The notes under the pieces were generated by a model. It was not told the origin of the DNA. It made no database searches and worked only from the letters and a program-made list of their open reading frames with translations. Made by a program: the position numbers and the translations under genes. A stretch of 64,000 nt of DNA from Carya illinoinensis (Eukaryota > Streptophyta > Magnoliopsida > Fagales > Juglandaceae), in assembly GCF_018687715.1 (NCBI RefSeq), contig NC_056762.1:14986364-15050363 (forward strand), written 5' to 3'. Positions 24,021-34,860 of this stretch are shown here, piece after piece (within the stretch, counting starts at the first letter, position 1; every line of letters begins with the position of its first letter).

Positions 24021-26061
24021 TGTGATGCCCCCAAATCCCCACGCACGGACACGGAAAAATCGAGACGTCCGAATGATGACATCACGAGTCACCACCCTAT
24101 CGACGTGTGCCAAGTGTGTGTAAAATCAACGAATGTGCATGAGAAATACGCAGTGAAAAGCAAAGTCAATAACTAAGTACCAGAATTTTTCTTAATTTAA
24201 TACCAAGCGGTTCAAAACATACATAATAGAACATTACATAGCACAAATATTATTTTTAAACCAAACAACAAAGCTTAAACTTTAACTTCAGCACCTCGGC
24301 GAAGCCGCATCCTCGGGCTCGGCCTCCTCCTCTTTCTCGAACTCTGCACCAAAATTTACGATACCAAAAATGGTGCCGCAGGTAAGTAAAATCCAAACAC
24401 TACTAGATAAAAATATATAAAACACAAACAATATGCATGAAAGGATGCCAATGCTCAAAACCCATAAAATCATATTTTTTCCACACACGCCAAAAATCTC
24501 ATTTGTCCCAAAAACATATCCTTTCCAAATATCACGCCAAAAGTCTCATTTGGCCCTTATCCAACTCAAACCATTAACCAATTAATTCGTATGCACCATG
24601 ACCTCCCCTAGGGGTTATCCGCACACCCTGGCTCCAATGTCACACCGCAGGTAACGACCACACGTGTGATACCTAAACGAGCGATGCCCAGTTTCGCGCC
24701 CCGCACATTCATAGCCAAGCATCCTCTAGCCCTCGCCAGCGAAGTGCCAAGGAGTCGATGCGTAGAGCGATACCCAGTTCAGCGCCCGGCGCGATCGTAG
24801 CCAAGCATCCCCTAGCCACCGCTTTCGTCGTCGTCCAGCGACAACTTAGGGGACGTCACTCAGTATATTACACTCCCGAGTGACCAGAGGAGCTCCCCCG
24901 GGATAATAACCCATTCCGGCTTGGGCTCATGAGACATATGCACCCGAAAATCTACTTACGCCAATAAAACAAGATTTTCTCAAATTAAATAAAACACACG
25001 TGCATGCACCATGTAAATGCAAATTCAATGCACAAAACAACCAACCAACCATAAATCAATAAATCAAGCAACTCCGTCCTCCATCCATCCGACCCCCGAA
25101 CTCCTCGGACTTAATCCGGAATCAGCCAACCAACAGCAAATATTTATTGAATGAGCAAAATATATTTAAATCTAAAATTAGGGTTTGAAAAATACTTACA
25201 GCGCTATATGGTATATTTTGAAAGCTCGCAGCGCTGCAAACGGCAGAAGAACAGCAACGTAACAGTGAAATTTCACTGTGGCCGTGAGTTGTAAAGTACC
25301 CACTTTTGAACGGGGACAAACTAAAGCTCGGGATTGATAGGAAATGGTCTAGGGATGTTTATGAAGCTAAAGGAAGTGGAGTTTGGTCGTGGGTGGCGGC
25401 GAAAATGGTAGTTGAAGGGCTGAAATACCCAAATCAGAAACTAGCTCGTGGGAGCTGTTCCGGCGACGGAATGAGGCCGGAAATGGGTGGGTTAGGATGA
25501 CAAAGAGTCAGTGATGAAGTGGTAAAGAGGTGGTAGCCGGAGGTGGAGCGACGGCAGCAAATCGGAGCAAAAGCCGTTCGGCTTGGATGTGGTTTTCCAG
25601 CTAAACGGCGGCATGGTTGGGGATGAAAGTTGGTGGGGTGGTTCACCGGAGGGAGGGGAAGAGATTGGTGGTGGTGGTGTGATGCACAGTGGCCGGCAGC
25701 GGTAGGTCTGGGCAGCTGGACGAAACGGCATGAGGGAGAGGAGAGAGAGAGTGCGCGCGGGAGAGAACCGGGGAGGAAGAGAAAAAGAAAGAAAAAGAAG
25801 AAAAGGAGAAAGAAGAAAAAAAGAAAAGAGATAAAGAAAAGATGAGGGAAAAGAAATGAGATCCAGTCCTCACTCCGGAAACCAAAACAGATTCGCCGAA
25901 AATGAGATTAAAAACTATAAAACGACTAAATAAATTAAACACAACATCAAATAAATTAAAAACTAATTTAAAACATAATAATTTAAAATAAATAAACCAA
26001 TATATTAATTAAATTAAAAACAACCCTTCAGTGAAAATACACGTAAAAGCTAGTCATCACA
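24021..26061 (-). repeat. Gypsy 5' LTR (right copy)
   Basis: It is bounded by TGTGATGCCC at 24021 and TCATCACA ending at 26061, followed by the target repeat GTGCT. It has an extra stretch near 24710-24790 with respect to the left copy, made of a second GCGATGCCCAG-type unit, and an expanded GA-rich tract at 25735-25850. ORFs in it (25122-25942) are by-products of these tracts. Confidence 0.93.
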
Positions 26062-26994
26062 GTGCTACTAATGAAAATATGTGCCAAGTTTTTGCTAAGA
26101 CTATGCAGGAAGAATTTGAAATGAGCATGATGAGAGGACTTACATTCTTTCTCGGATTGCAAATTAAGGAAGTAAAAAGTGGGACATTCATCAATCAATC
26201 AAAATATATTAAGGAATTACTGAAAAAGTTTGGGATGGAATGTGCTAAGGAAATTAGAACACCAATGAGCCCATCAACTAAACTTGATAAAGATGAAACC
26301 AGTAAACCAATTGACTCGAAGGTATATTGAAGTATGATTGGTAGCTTATTATATTTAACAGCCAGTAAACCAGATATTATATTTAGTGTGTGCTTATGTG
26401 CACGTTTTCAATCATCTCCAAAAGAATCACATTTAATTGCAGTTAAATGCATTCTTAGATATCTTAGTGGTACAATTAACCTAGGGTTATTGTATCCTAA
26501 GCACACATCTTTCGATCTAATCAGCTACACAGATGTAGATTATGCTGCATGTAAAATAGATCGAAAAAATACTAGTAGAGCATGTCATTTCTTAGGTCAT
26601 GCACTAGTTTCCTAATTTAGTAAAAAATAAAATTCTGTTGCACTATCTATTGCCGAGGCAGAATATGTTGTTGCGGGTAATTGTTGTGCTCAAGTTCTCT
26701 ACATGAAGCAACAACTTAAAGATTTTAAACTCATGTATAATCACATTCCAATCAAATGTGATAATACAAGTGCTATAAATCTTTCAAAAAATCCAATACA
26801 ACATTCTAGAACTAAGCATATTGAAATAAAATATCATTTTCTTCAAGATCATGTGCAGAAAGGCGATATAGTACTAGAGTTCACAAACACACACGATCAG
26901 TGAGCAAATATTTTCACAAAACCTTTACCAGAAGGTAGATTATGTATGATCAAAAGAGAAATAGGTATGATGTATGCTTTGAATATCTCTTAAA

Positions 26995-28031
26995 AGATAG
27001 ACCAGAGTTAATAAAAATAGAGATAGATTTTTTAAATAATTTTACATAAACTTGAGATTCTTAGCCTCATGTTTGATACGCTCATTCTCTTCATACAATA
27101 TCATGCCATTCTTATCCATGGGAACCAATAAGCGGAATGAAGAATCTAATAAAGATTTCAACTGTTTATTCTTCTGCCAAATGATTCATTCCCTTGTGTG
27201 AAACTCTTAAATAATTCGTTGAAGTACAACAATTTGTTCTTTGAGCTTTTCAACTTCATGATTTCTGATTTGTAGCCGATAGGAAAAGGTAACAATAGAG
27301 AAAGAGTAGCGAGTCCCAAAACTCACCAAGTCATAGATAGCATCGGAATCTGACTTATTAGCCAAATTATTTTCTTACTACAACATGGTACCAATGGCAG
27401 CGGCAGAAATGACAGGAGGTTGAGGTGCAGAATGCCTCATGGAAGGATTTAGAAAAATGTTAGAAGAATGAGCCATTGAGAAAATAATAAAAGGCTTAAA
27501 ACGAGAATGTTGAATGAATGTAGATGAGTTATAGAGATGAGAAGAAAACTTGATGCAGATTGGATGAACTTTAAGACTGATTTTATAGAGATAACATAAA
27601 GAACAAGACGAGCTATCATCCATGTCAAAGAGCAATATGATTTTTTTTACCGATCGGTGAAAATGACATTTTTTTTAGAAACTCAAAGCCTTCAATCTCG
27701 TTTGTCAATAACATCAGGTATTTTTTCAAATCTCTAGCCACACTTGTTGGGTCACCGACGGATCCATTTTTTCAACTATCTACAGTTTCTAATAACGTAC
27801 CATTTTTTTTAGTCCATTTACTTGCTGCGGATCCTTTTTAATGATACCAAAAGGGAGAGAAGTGTTAGACTAGAGTATTAATATTGTTTAAATTGCTAAA
27901 CTTGTTATATATGTTTGGAATTATATTTAAACTTTTGCTTGAAAAACTAACGCACATTCTCAGAGAGAGTTTAAGTATTAATACAGGCTTCAGGTCTATC
28001 AAGTATTTGTCATCATCAAAAAGGAGGAGAT
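26995..28031 (+). other. Copia-1 3' region between pol and 3' LTR
   Basis: This 1-kb stretch holds the antisense ORF (27042-27476), then A+T-rich sequence, and ends with the polypurine tract AAAAAGGAGGAGAT at 28018-28031 next to the 3' LTR. No sense ORF of an env-like kind is visible. Confidence 0.7.
27042..27476 (-). pseudogene. Antisense ORF in copia-1 3' region, decayed, function unknown
   Basis: On the minus strand a single reading frame runs 145 codons from ATG 27474-27476 to TAA 27042-27044. It is interrupted only by four stops (TAG 27378-27380, TAA 27375-27377, TAA 27207-27209, TGA 27186-27188) and by no frameshift. The N-terminus (M-A-H-S-S-N-I-F) is followed by a Pro/Ala-rich part. 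The second half is rich in Glu, Lys, Leu and Ile with heptad-like spacing (N-H-E-V-E-K-L-K-E-Q-I-V-V-L-Q, and N-E-R-I-K-H-E-A-K-N), suggesting a coiled coil. I recognise no family. Extra antisense ORFs between pol and the 3' LTR are known from some Ty3 lineages; in a copia element I cannot name a precedent. Confidence 0.5.
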
Positions 28032-29325
28032 TATTGAACCCAAAGTTTCAAGTTTTGTGTAATTATATATCTACACATAGATTTTGATGATAACAAATGA
28101 ATTCAAAGAATAAAGAAGTCTCAAGTTCAAGTTGTCTACATAATGGAGTCAAGCACATCAAGAAAACAAGCATGAGCAAGAAGGGAACAAGTTCACATTA
28201 AAGTCATAGAGTAATGTTGTAAATCTCTTAAAAATTTAAAATTAGGATTAAGGCTCAAAATTAATATTTTATCATAAAGCATTAAAATATATTTTCCACA
28301 TGTGCATAAATATTTTGAAAATTAAATTTAAAAATTTTGAAAGATGATTGATTGTCATCTTTTACATGTGGATGCCTTGATTAAAGGTTTGAATTTTGAA
28401 AATATTAAAGATGATTTATTGTCATCTTTCACATGTGCATGTTTTATTTGAATATTTTCAAAAGTGATTGATACTTTTTTTGACTAATGCCAAAAGTAGA
28501 TGTTTTTGTTTGAAATATTTGAAAAGTAAAGTGTGCTATTTTTGTCATATGCAAAAAGTAAAAAGATTAGGTTTGAAAATTTTGAAAAGTAAAGTGTGCT
28601 CCTTTTGTCATATGCAAAAAGTAAAAGATTAGGTTTGAAATTTTTAAAAAAATGAATGATTTTGCCTTTGACAATTGAAAAAGAATAACCTTTTATTTGA
28701 ATTTTTTGAAAAAATGAATGATGTTGTCTTTGACATGTGAATCTTTTTAAATTTGAATATGAAATCTTATATGCCTATAAATAGATCATTTGAGAGCTTC
28801 ATATTTACAATACCAAGAACATACAATATTCATTCAAAGCTTTTATTCTCTCTTCTCTAAGCATTGGGCCTTAATTCTTGTTCATTTTGAGAGATATAGT
28901 TTGCACTGTATTGTTCTTATTCCACTCATTGAGGAGTGTTTTCTGATAACCTACCCACTATCAACTCTTATATCAGTAAAAGGGTGTGTATAACCCTTGT
29001 GCGTGTAGAACGTGTTCTACATAAAGAATAGTTGAATCACCACGTGTAAGGTGATTGCAAGTGTAGAGGGTGTTCTACACAGATTCTTTGTAGCGATGTT
29101 ATTCAAAAGTATAATAAGTTTCTATCTCTACCTGAAAGAAGTTGAATAGTGAATTTGAAAATCCTCAAATGGTAGCTTGAGACGAAGACGTAGGCTTAGT
29201 CTCTTACCCTTACTCTTTATATTTATTGCTATTTCGTATTTTATATTATATATTTGATTTATAATTATTATTTTTTTTAATACAACTCAATTTATCCCCA
29301 TCTTGTATTAGTCATCTGGTCAACA
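28032..29325 (+). repeat. Copia-1 3' LTR
   Basis: It starts TATTGAACCCAAAG, with one change from the TG end, and finishes CTGGTCAACA. Compared with the 5' LTR it carries a tandem duplication of 62 bp at 28521-28644 (GAAAAGTAAAGTGTGCT at 28521 and 28583). The TATA box is at about 28774. Confidence 0.92.
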
Positions 29326-29360
29326 TGGTTGTAGAGGTTACTTTTATTTTGATTTTAATG

Positions 29361-29405
29361 GCTACCCAGCCACATGTGGTTTGGAGAAATATGTGGCTGG
29401 GTAGC
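29361..29405. other. Perfect 15-bp hairpin
   Basis: GCTACCCAGCCACAT at 29361-29375 is the exact reverse complement of 29391-29405, with a 15-base loop. The stem is G+C-rich in an A+T-rich region. It is shorter than a miRNA precursor arm. Confidence 0.8.
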
Positions 29406-30594
29406 AACTAAGTGTCATGATTGCACTTGCAGCCTTTTTGGGTTTGCTGAAATTATTTGGTTTTCTTTTAAATAATCCTTTTTGGTACTGTTATTGCAGT
29501 TCATGCTGGTTTGTTTGTATGTTTTGTATTGCTACTATTGAAAATGTTGATATTGAACTGTACTGGTTTGTGGTTAATGAACTGATTTGTACTGGTTTGA
29601 TACTTAAATATGAATCTATTGCTGGTTTATGAGTTGGAAATGTTTGGTAGAAATTTGTTGGTTTATGAACTTGTTTGTACTGGTTTGATACTTAAATGTG
29701 AAAGAATTGCTAGTTGAAGTATTGGAAATGTTGGTGGAATGTTATTGTAGGCTACCGAATTGTAGGCCTTTGTATTATAGGTTGATGTTATGAAATGTTA
29801 TTATTGATTTTTCTTTCAGATGTTATTTCTTCAGAAAGAAATTATTGATCTAGGAAGATATGGAGTGTATTTGCAAAAGAAAACTTCCATGTCAATAGAA
29901 CAAAAATTTTAAAATTGATTCTATAGTTGGAAAATAATAATTTTTCAGTAAAAATTAAATTATTAATTAATATATAGATTGTATTTGTAAAATATTAAAA
30001 AAAATTATTATTTAAATATAAAATATTATATTATTATTTAAACTTTAGTCTAATATAACTTATTATTTCTATTTTTTTAGATTTTAGCTAAAAGTTTAAA
30101 TTTTAGACAAAATTTTACACTTGTCAGTTGGTGGATCGGTAGATAGAAATCTGCATGTCCGTAGCTAGCTAGTGATCATGAGTCAATCTTCTCGATCGCG
30201 CGCTTTTTGATTTTCTTTGTTCTTATCTTCTTCTAATTCTAATGCACGCGCGTCTTCTGGAAGCGATCCATATATATTGGAGGAGCCAAAGTCTTCTTTT
30301 TCTTGTCTTTTTGAAAGTGAGTCAAAGTCTTTTTGAATTGGAATATTTTATATAAATGAATAATGTTATTTTTTTTTCTCTATTTCGTATCTTTATTTTG
30401 ACCTCTCATACAAATTTTTTTTTAATTTTTTTTTCTTTTAGTTACTGATTAAAAAAGTAACTATTAATGTATTGATTTTTTTTTTCTATTTTTTAAAAAT
30501 ATTTAAAAATGTTAAAAATATTAAAAGAATTGATAAAAATTAAAAGAGAGAATTTGATAGGGGCACACCTAGTGTCGCTCCCACGCATGCATAC

Positions 30595-30635
<41 letters not shown>

Positions 30636-30944
30636 CACATGACACACTATTACTTTCTAGAAATACTAATTCATGTGTTGATCATCATATACCAAAAACC
30701 ACATGGTAGGCTGCATTACTCATCCACAAGCAATTAATAACCATAAAATCATTCAAACCCACACCCGTTAGTTTAGGAAATAAATCCTTTTTTATATCTT
30801 TTTAAGGAAACTTCTAACATTATTGGCCAAGAAATTAAACCCCATAAAAATGCTAGGGCCTTCGTTAATATTAATAATAATAATAATCATTAATTATTTA
30901 AGTATCATTAATATTTGTACAAGATCAAGATTTTAATGCATTAA

Positions 30945-31150
30945 GGCTTAGTTTGAATACAGAAACGGTTTGATCATCTCATCATTATAATTTTTTAAAA
31001 TTCTTATATAAAATATAATAAATAATTTAATTTTTTTAAATTTCTAAATAATAATAATATTAAAAAATAATATATAATAATATTTTAATCAATTTTTAAT
31101 TTTTATTTAAAATTATCTCGTATCATCTCTTTATCCAAATTAAGATTCTA
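30945..31150. mobile_element. A+T-rich MITE of the window's common family
   Basis: The left end GGCTTAGTTTGAATACAG and the right end, read as reverse complement CTTAATTTGGATAAAG, are imperfect inverted repeats. The interior has the ATAAAATATAATAAATAATT and AATAATAATATTAAAAAATA blocks shared with copies at 34690, 62040, 62411, 62655 and 62833. The terminus resembles Tourist-type (PIF/Harbinger) MITEs. Confidence 0.7.
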
Positions 31151-32239
31151 GACTCCACCCAATTGTGTTGTTATTTTGAAATTGACACTCATATATATAT
31201 ATATATATATTGAAAAGACTACGTACTCGTAGATATTGGGTCACATTAATAAAGTATTGTACTTTCATTAAATTGTGGATGTTTTGTGTAACGAATCAGT
31301 CGGGTCTAGCTAGCTAGCTGGGGCCAGTACAGACATCTTGACGATCGAGTCTATCATCGATTCATGATCCTTCTTTAATTCGTCCCGTACTTGACTCAAC
31401 GTGATATATATTAATGATATATCTTAACATACTTAAGATTTTGTTACTTCGATTGTACATACGTACGGGGAAGACTATAAAGATGAGTACTTGATCTTAG
31501 CTATTGCTTGTTTAGAAGTTTTCGGACAATATAAACTTCATATAATTAAGCATTTAACGTATGTCTATATGTGATCCCATGCGTATCACGAGATAATCAT
31601 GATCAAGTTCATACTCATCTACTGCTTGTGTAGATGAATATTTCAGAATATCTATAAATAAAATTGAAGTAGTTTGAATTAAAATATTTTATTAGATTTT
31701 AAAAAAAGAGAAAGGGAGAAAATTAAATAAAAATATTATAAATTTAAAAAATTATTTGAATATATTTTTTGTTTTTAAATTTAAAAAAGTTGTATTATAT
31801 ATTTTTTTATTTAAAAATTTAAAAAAATTATAATGATTAATTGAAAAGATTGAAAATTTAAAAATAAAAAAGATAATGAAAAATAAAATATTTGAGAATA
31901 CTTAAAAACTATCTAAAAATACTTATATTTTCAAACACGCGCAGTCTTAATATATGTCTCTCATGAGTATAAGATCATGATCATCAAGTTCAATCAGGCA
32001 AAAGATCTTAGTATATGCACGATTGATATCACTTAAGCCAGCAACGCTGAAAATGAATTTGTTGATCATTAGACCGGAAACTTTCTTCTGGTTTTAGAAA
32101 GTCAAAACTGGGGCACAGAGACAATTATTAAAGAAGACTACTTCTATTATGGGTAGATAGTTTCTTAATTGGTCCCCTCGATAGCCCTAAACGTCAGCCC
32201 GCATGACTTGACCTGTTAAAATCCTAGCAGCTCATACCT

Positions 32240-32367
32240 ACGATCTCTCTCTCCCTCTCTCTCTTTCTCTCTCTCTCATATATATATATATATAGCTAGA
32301 AGGTTCTCTACTTACCCTATTAATTGGCTACCAGCTAGAGAGCTGGGAAGAAGCTGGAGAACGTCTC
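32240..32367 (+). promoter_or_regulatory. NAC gene promoter and leader
   Basis: A CT microsatellite (TCTCTCTCCCTCTCTCTCTT and on) at about 32243-32277 is followed by TATATATATATATATAG at 32278-32295. This could serve as TATA element about 75-90 bases upstream of the first ATG at 32368. CT tracts near the start site are common in plant promoters. The start of transcription is not determined. Confidence 0.45.
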
Positions 32368-34427
32368 ATGTACTTGGAGATCAAGATCATGAGCAGTAAG
32401 ATGCAGTTAGATACTAGAAAGGAGGACGATCATGGTGATGAAGTTCCACTGCCTGGATTTAGGTTTCATCCAACAGATGAAGAACTGGTTGGCTTTTATC
32501 TTCGTCGGAAGGTCGAGAAGAAACCAATACGTCTTGAACTCATCAAACAAATCGATATCTACAAATACGATCCCTGGAATCTTCCAAGTGAGGATTAACT
32601 AATTATAGTTTTTCTCTCTTTTTTCTGTGATCTGTCTGTGTACTGCATGATACCTACAAACATATAATATATATTAATTTGTGTGTATATATATATATGT
32701 ATGTATGTTATATATTGAATCTGTCTTTGTTTTAGAGATCAGAGATATTCATTCTCAGGCTAAAATTGTTTCAACTTGAAAAACCGATCCATGGGGCTCT
32801 GATCAAAATTAGGCCTTTGAGAACTAAGCTCTCTTAAACGTAGGCGCCTTTGTATCAAGTGCAGGCACAAAAGATTATTATGATTTTTAGGGTTTCTGAA
32901 AAATCACGTATCTACTAGCATGCAAACCCCACCACCCATGCACGGGTTTTATATATCCAGATCTTTCTCTCTTTCTTTTTTTTTTCTTTTTTTTTTTTTT
33001 TTGGGTTAATTCTTGTGCTGAATTCATTCCAAATTATAAAGGACTTGATCTCATGTTGATCTCTTTCTTAAATGCTATGAAACAAATTAAAATAGGATAA
33101 GTACTTGATATCCATATATAGAAAAGAATTAAAGGGTGCATCCGATTCAGATCATGTACTCTCTTGCGAATTAGGAGAGAATAATTTAGGAACAGCTTTG
33201 CTACATACAGTCGTCACATGCAGTCGGCGTGCAGTCGGCTGTACGGAATGAATAAAAAAAATTATAAAAATATTTTTTTATATTCAAGGGGACCTACATG
33301 AATTATAAAAAGTTATAAAAATAATTTTTTTTTTCATGTAGGTCCCATATTAATTTTTTTTTTACAGCCGACTGCACGCCGACTGCATCTTCCGACTGCA
33401 AAAAGTATTTCTCATTTAGGAATATAGCATAGAAAAACAATATTAGCTGCTGTAGCAGTTCAGTTACAAGGTGCAGTCTCTCTCTCTCTCTCTCGCTCTC
33501 GCGAAACATTTTGTTTATATATTACTAATTTGCAGAAGCTGCTGGAAGTACTGCAAAAGACACGGAGTGGTACTTCTTTTGCAAAAGGGGGAGAAAGTAT
33601 AGGAACAGCATACGACCCAACAGAGTAACAGGGTCTGGATTTTGGAAAGCAACAGGCATCGACAAACACGTCTACTCAGCGAAAGGATCAGCAGATCGTC
33701 AAAGCCATCATGTCTGCATTGGCCTCAAGAAAACATTAGTATACTACCGCGGAAGTGCAGGAAAAGGAACCAAAACTGACTGGATGATGCATGAGTTTCG
33801 CCTTCCAGCTGATCATGACACCAACACCAACCTTTCGAATGCTAAAAGTACTGCACCAGAAGCTGTAAGAACAAATATATATGATCGTTTCATTAAACTG
33901 TAGGCTATTCTTATGAAATCGTTTAATTGATTAGACACCAATTTTGATGCATGCTTTCATGTTGTTTTCCATGCATGCCGTCACAGGAAATCTGGACACT
34001 TTGTCGGATTTTCGAGCGTAATGTGTCGCATAGGAAGTACACGCCGGACTGGAGAGCGTTATCTGCTAAACGTCCTACAGCTACTTACTCAAGCTCTGAA
34101 GCATGCAGTTTGGAGTCCAACAATCGAGAAGGTTACATTACTTTTGGCAGTAGTACTACTCCGTTCGTCAATTATAATGATCATGAACATAATGAAAGAA
34201 AGCCTGTTGTTAATCATAATGTTGATGAGATTTGGAACCAGTTGCATGTTGGCCAGTTGAGCGCGACGGCGCCGGTGGCTCATGAACGCCCTCCATCATC
34301 TTCAGGCTTTCCAATTGGAAGTCCGGATCGACCGGATGAGAATTATCATGCGTTGTTTGATTGTGGGAATTGGGATGATGAGCTCAGATCAGTTGTAGAG
34401 TTTGCTCTTAATCCATCCAGTATGTAA
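32368..34427 (+). CDS. NAC-domain transcription factor, JUB1/NAC042-like, three exons
   Basis: Exons 32368-32587, 33536-33864 and 33987-34427 join to 329 codons plus TGA/TAA-type stop at 34425-34427. Both introns have GT-AG ends, the phases fit, and splicing places a Lys between exons 1 and 2. The NAC domain (residues about 27-200) keeps all five subdomains: [26 protein letters not shown] and [22 protein letters not shown] and [11 protein letters not shown], and I-W-T-L-C-R-I-F. The P-L-P-G-F start and [10 protein letters not shown] segment are most like Arabidopsis JUNGBRUNNEN1 (ANAC042), a stress and senescence regulator. The variable C-terminus ends acidic and hydrophobic ([13 protein letters not shown]), a probable activation motif. 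ATG 32389, in frame seven codons on, is an alternative start. No damage is seen. Confidence 0.93.
33200..33405. mobile_element. TIR element (MITE) in NAC intron 1
   Basis: The left arm at 33200-33243 and right arm at 33363-33405 are inverted repeats. Both contain GATGCAGTCGGCGTGCAGTC-like sequence and end toward the centre in GGCTGTA; the inner 25 bases match exactly. The centre has a second symmetry, GGGGACCTACATGAATTATA against TTCATGTAGGTCCC. The element has no coding capacity. I could not see a clear target duplication. Confidence 0.8.
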
Positions 34428-34649
34428 ATATTTTTATGTAATTATAAAGCATGTTGAATATGGATTTATATATAGACAGTATTGTGTTTATGAATTAATA
34501 TTTCTTTTACTCCCAAATATTGACCTTATATGGAGTAGAAGTCGATCATATATTACATATGTTGAGACAAGTATCTACAAATCAAGACCACCGTTCTCTT
34601 CCTCCAAACAAGATTAGATGATCCTAGTTGGGGATGCCTCCGCTATATA

Positions 34650-34860
34650 TAAGGGTACGTTCATTAATGAGTTTTGAGAGTTTTCAGGCTTGACAAACTA
34701 AACCATTTTTATTTCATCTCATATAATTATTAAAATTTTTTCAAATTCTCACATAAATTATAATAAATAATTCAACTTTTTCAAATCTCAAAATAAAAAT
34801 AATATTAAAAAATTATATTTTAACAATATTTTATTCAACTTAGTCTTACTAGAGATATTT
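34650..34860. mobile_element. A+T-rich MITE fragment joined to repeat copy B
   Basis: The core ATAATAAATAATTCAACTTT and AAAATAAAAATAATATTAAA matches the MITE family at 30945 and 62.0-63.0 kb. Its right side, ending AGTCTTACTAGAGATATTT, is shared with copy A at 6183-6273, so the MITE half was already joined to the repeat before the two copies separated. Confidence 0.6.

Larger units (their letters stand above)
16994..26061 (-). mobile_element. Ty3/gypsy chromovirus (Tekay/Del-like), complete but decayed
   Basis: LTRs at 16994-18942 and 24021-26061 both run TGTGAYGCCCC to TCATCACA. On the minus strand the order is 5' LTR (right), iMet primer site, gag, protease, RT, RNase H, integrase, chromodomain-like end, polypurine tract, 3' LTR (left). 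This order and the C-terminal region place it in the chromovirus group, most like Tekay/Del. The two LTRs differ at a noticeable but small share of sites by eye, and the right LTR carries about 80 extra bases near 24710-24790. All coding parts contain stops or frameshifts. Confidence 0.93.
16535..26994 (+). pseudogene. Copia-1 reverse transcriptase and RNase H, split by the gypsy element
   Basis: RT begins at N-K-K-D-E-S-G and T-R-L-V-A-Q (16536-16590), includes F-Q-M-D-V-K-S-A-F-L-N-G and the catalytic Y-V-D-D at 16967-16978, and is interrupted after codon 16991-16993. It resumes at 26067 with the same frame (T-N-E-N after the duplicated GTGCT), through F-L-G-L-Q-I, G-S-L-L-Y-L and the RNase H region (Y-T-D-V-D-Y, S-I-A-E-A-E-Y, K-H-I-E-I-K-Y-H). 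The end is near 26994. In-frame stops lie near 16652, 16841, 26328 and 26613. Read as join 16535-16993 with 26067-26994. The YVDD motif itself is undamaged. Confidence 0.9.
12267..29325 (+). mobile_element. Ty1/copia retrotransposon, SIRE-like, interrupted by a gypsy element
   Basis: LTRs at 12267-13487 and 28032-29325 flank a primer-binding site, gag, protease, integrase, RT and RNase H in copia order, then a polypurine tract. The flanks TAGTT (12262-12266) and TGGTT (29326-29330) are a target duplication with one mismatch. A 9068-bp gypsy element (16994-26061) sits inside RT; without it the copia element is about 8 kb. Two CCHC knuckles in gag, W-V-P-K motifs and long LTRs suggest the SIRE lineage. 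Stops and frameshifts in every domain and a deletion between integrase and RT show that it is dead. Confidence 0.93.
29326..32240. other. Intergenic region upstream of the NAC gene
   Basis: No gene is recognised. 29326-30130 may be the far side of the Harbinger element and includes a perfect hairpin at 29361-29405. (AT)n microsatellites lie at about 30598-30632 and 31195-31210. 31640-31930 is A+T-rich with inverted TTTAAAAATTTAAA-like motifs and may be a further MITE. The ORFs here (29417-29632, 30509-30709) have no recognisable domain. Confidence 0.5.

Noticed and set aside
32368..32598. Short NAC ORF ending at 32598 as a truncated gene
   Set aside because: A GT donor at 32588 and matching acceptor at 33536 restore a full NAC frame, so the stop is intronic.
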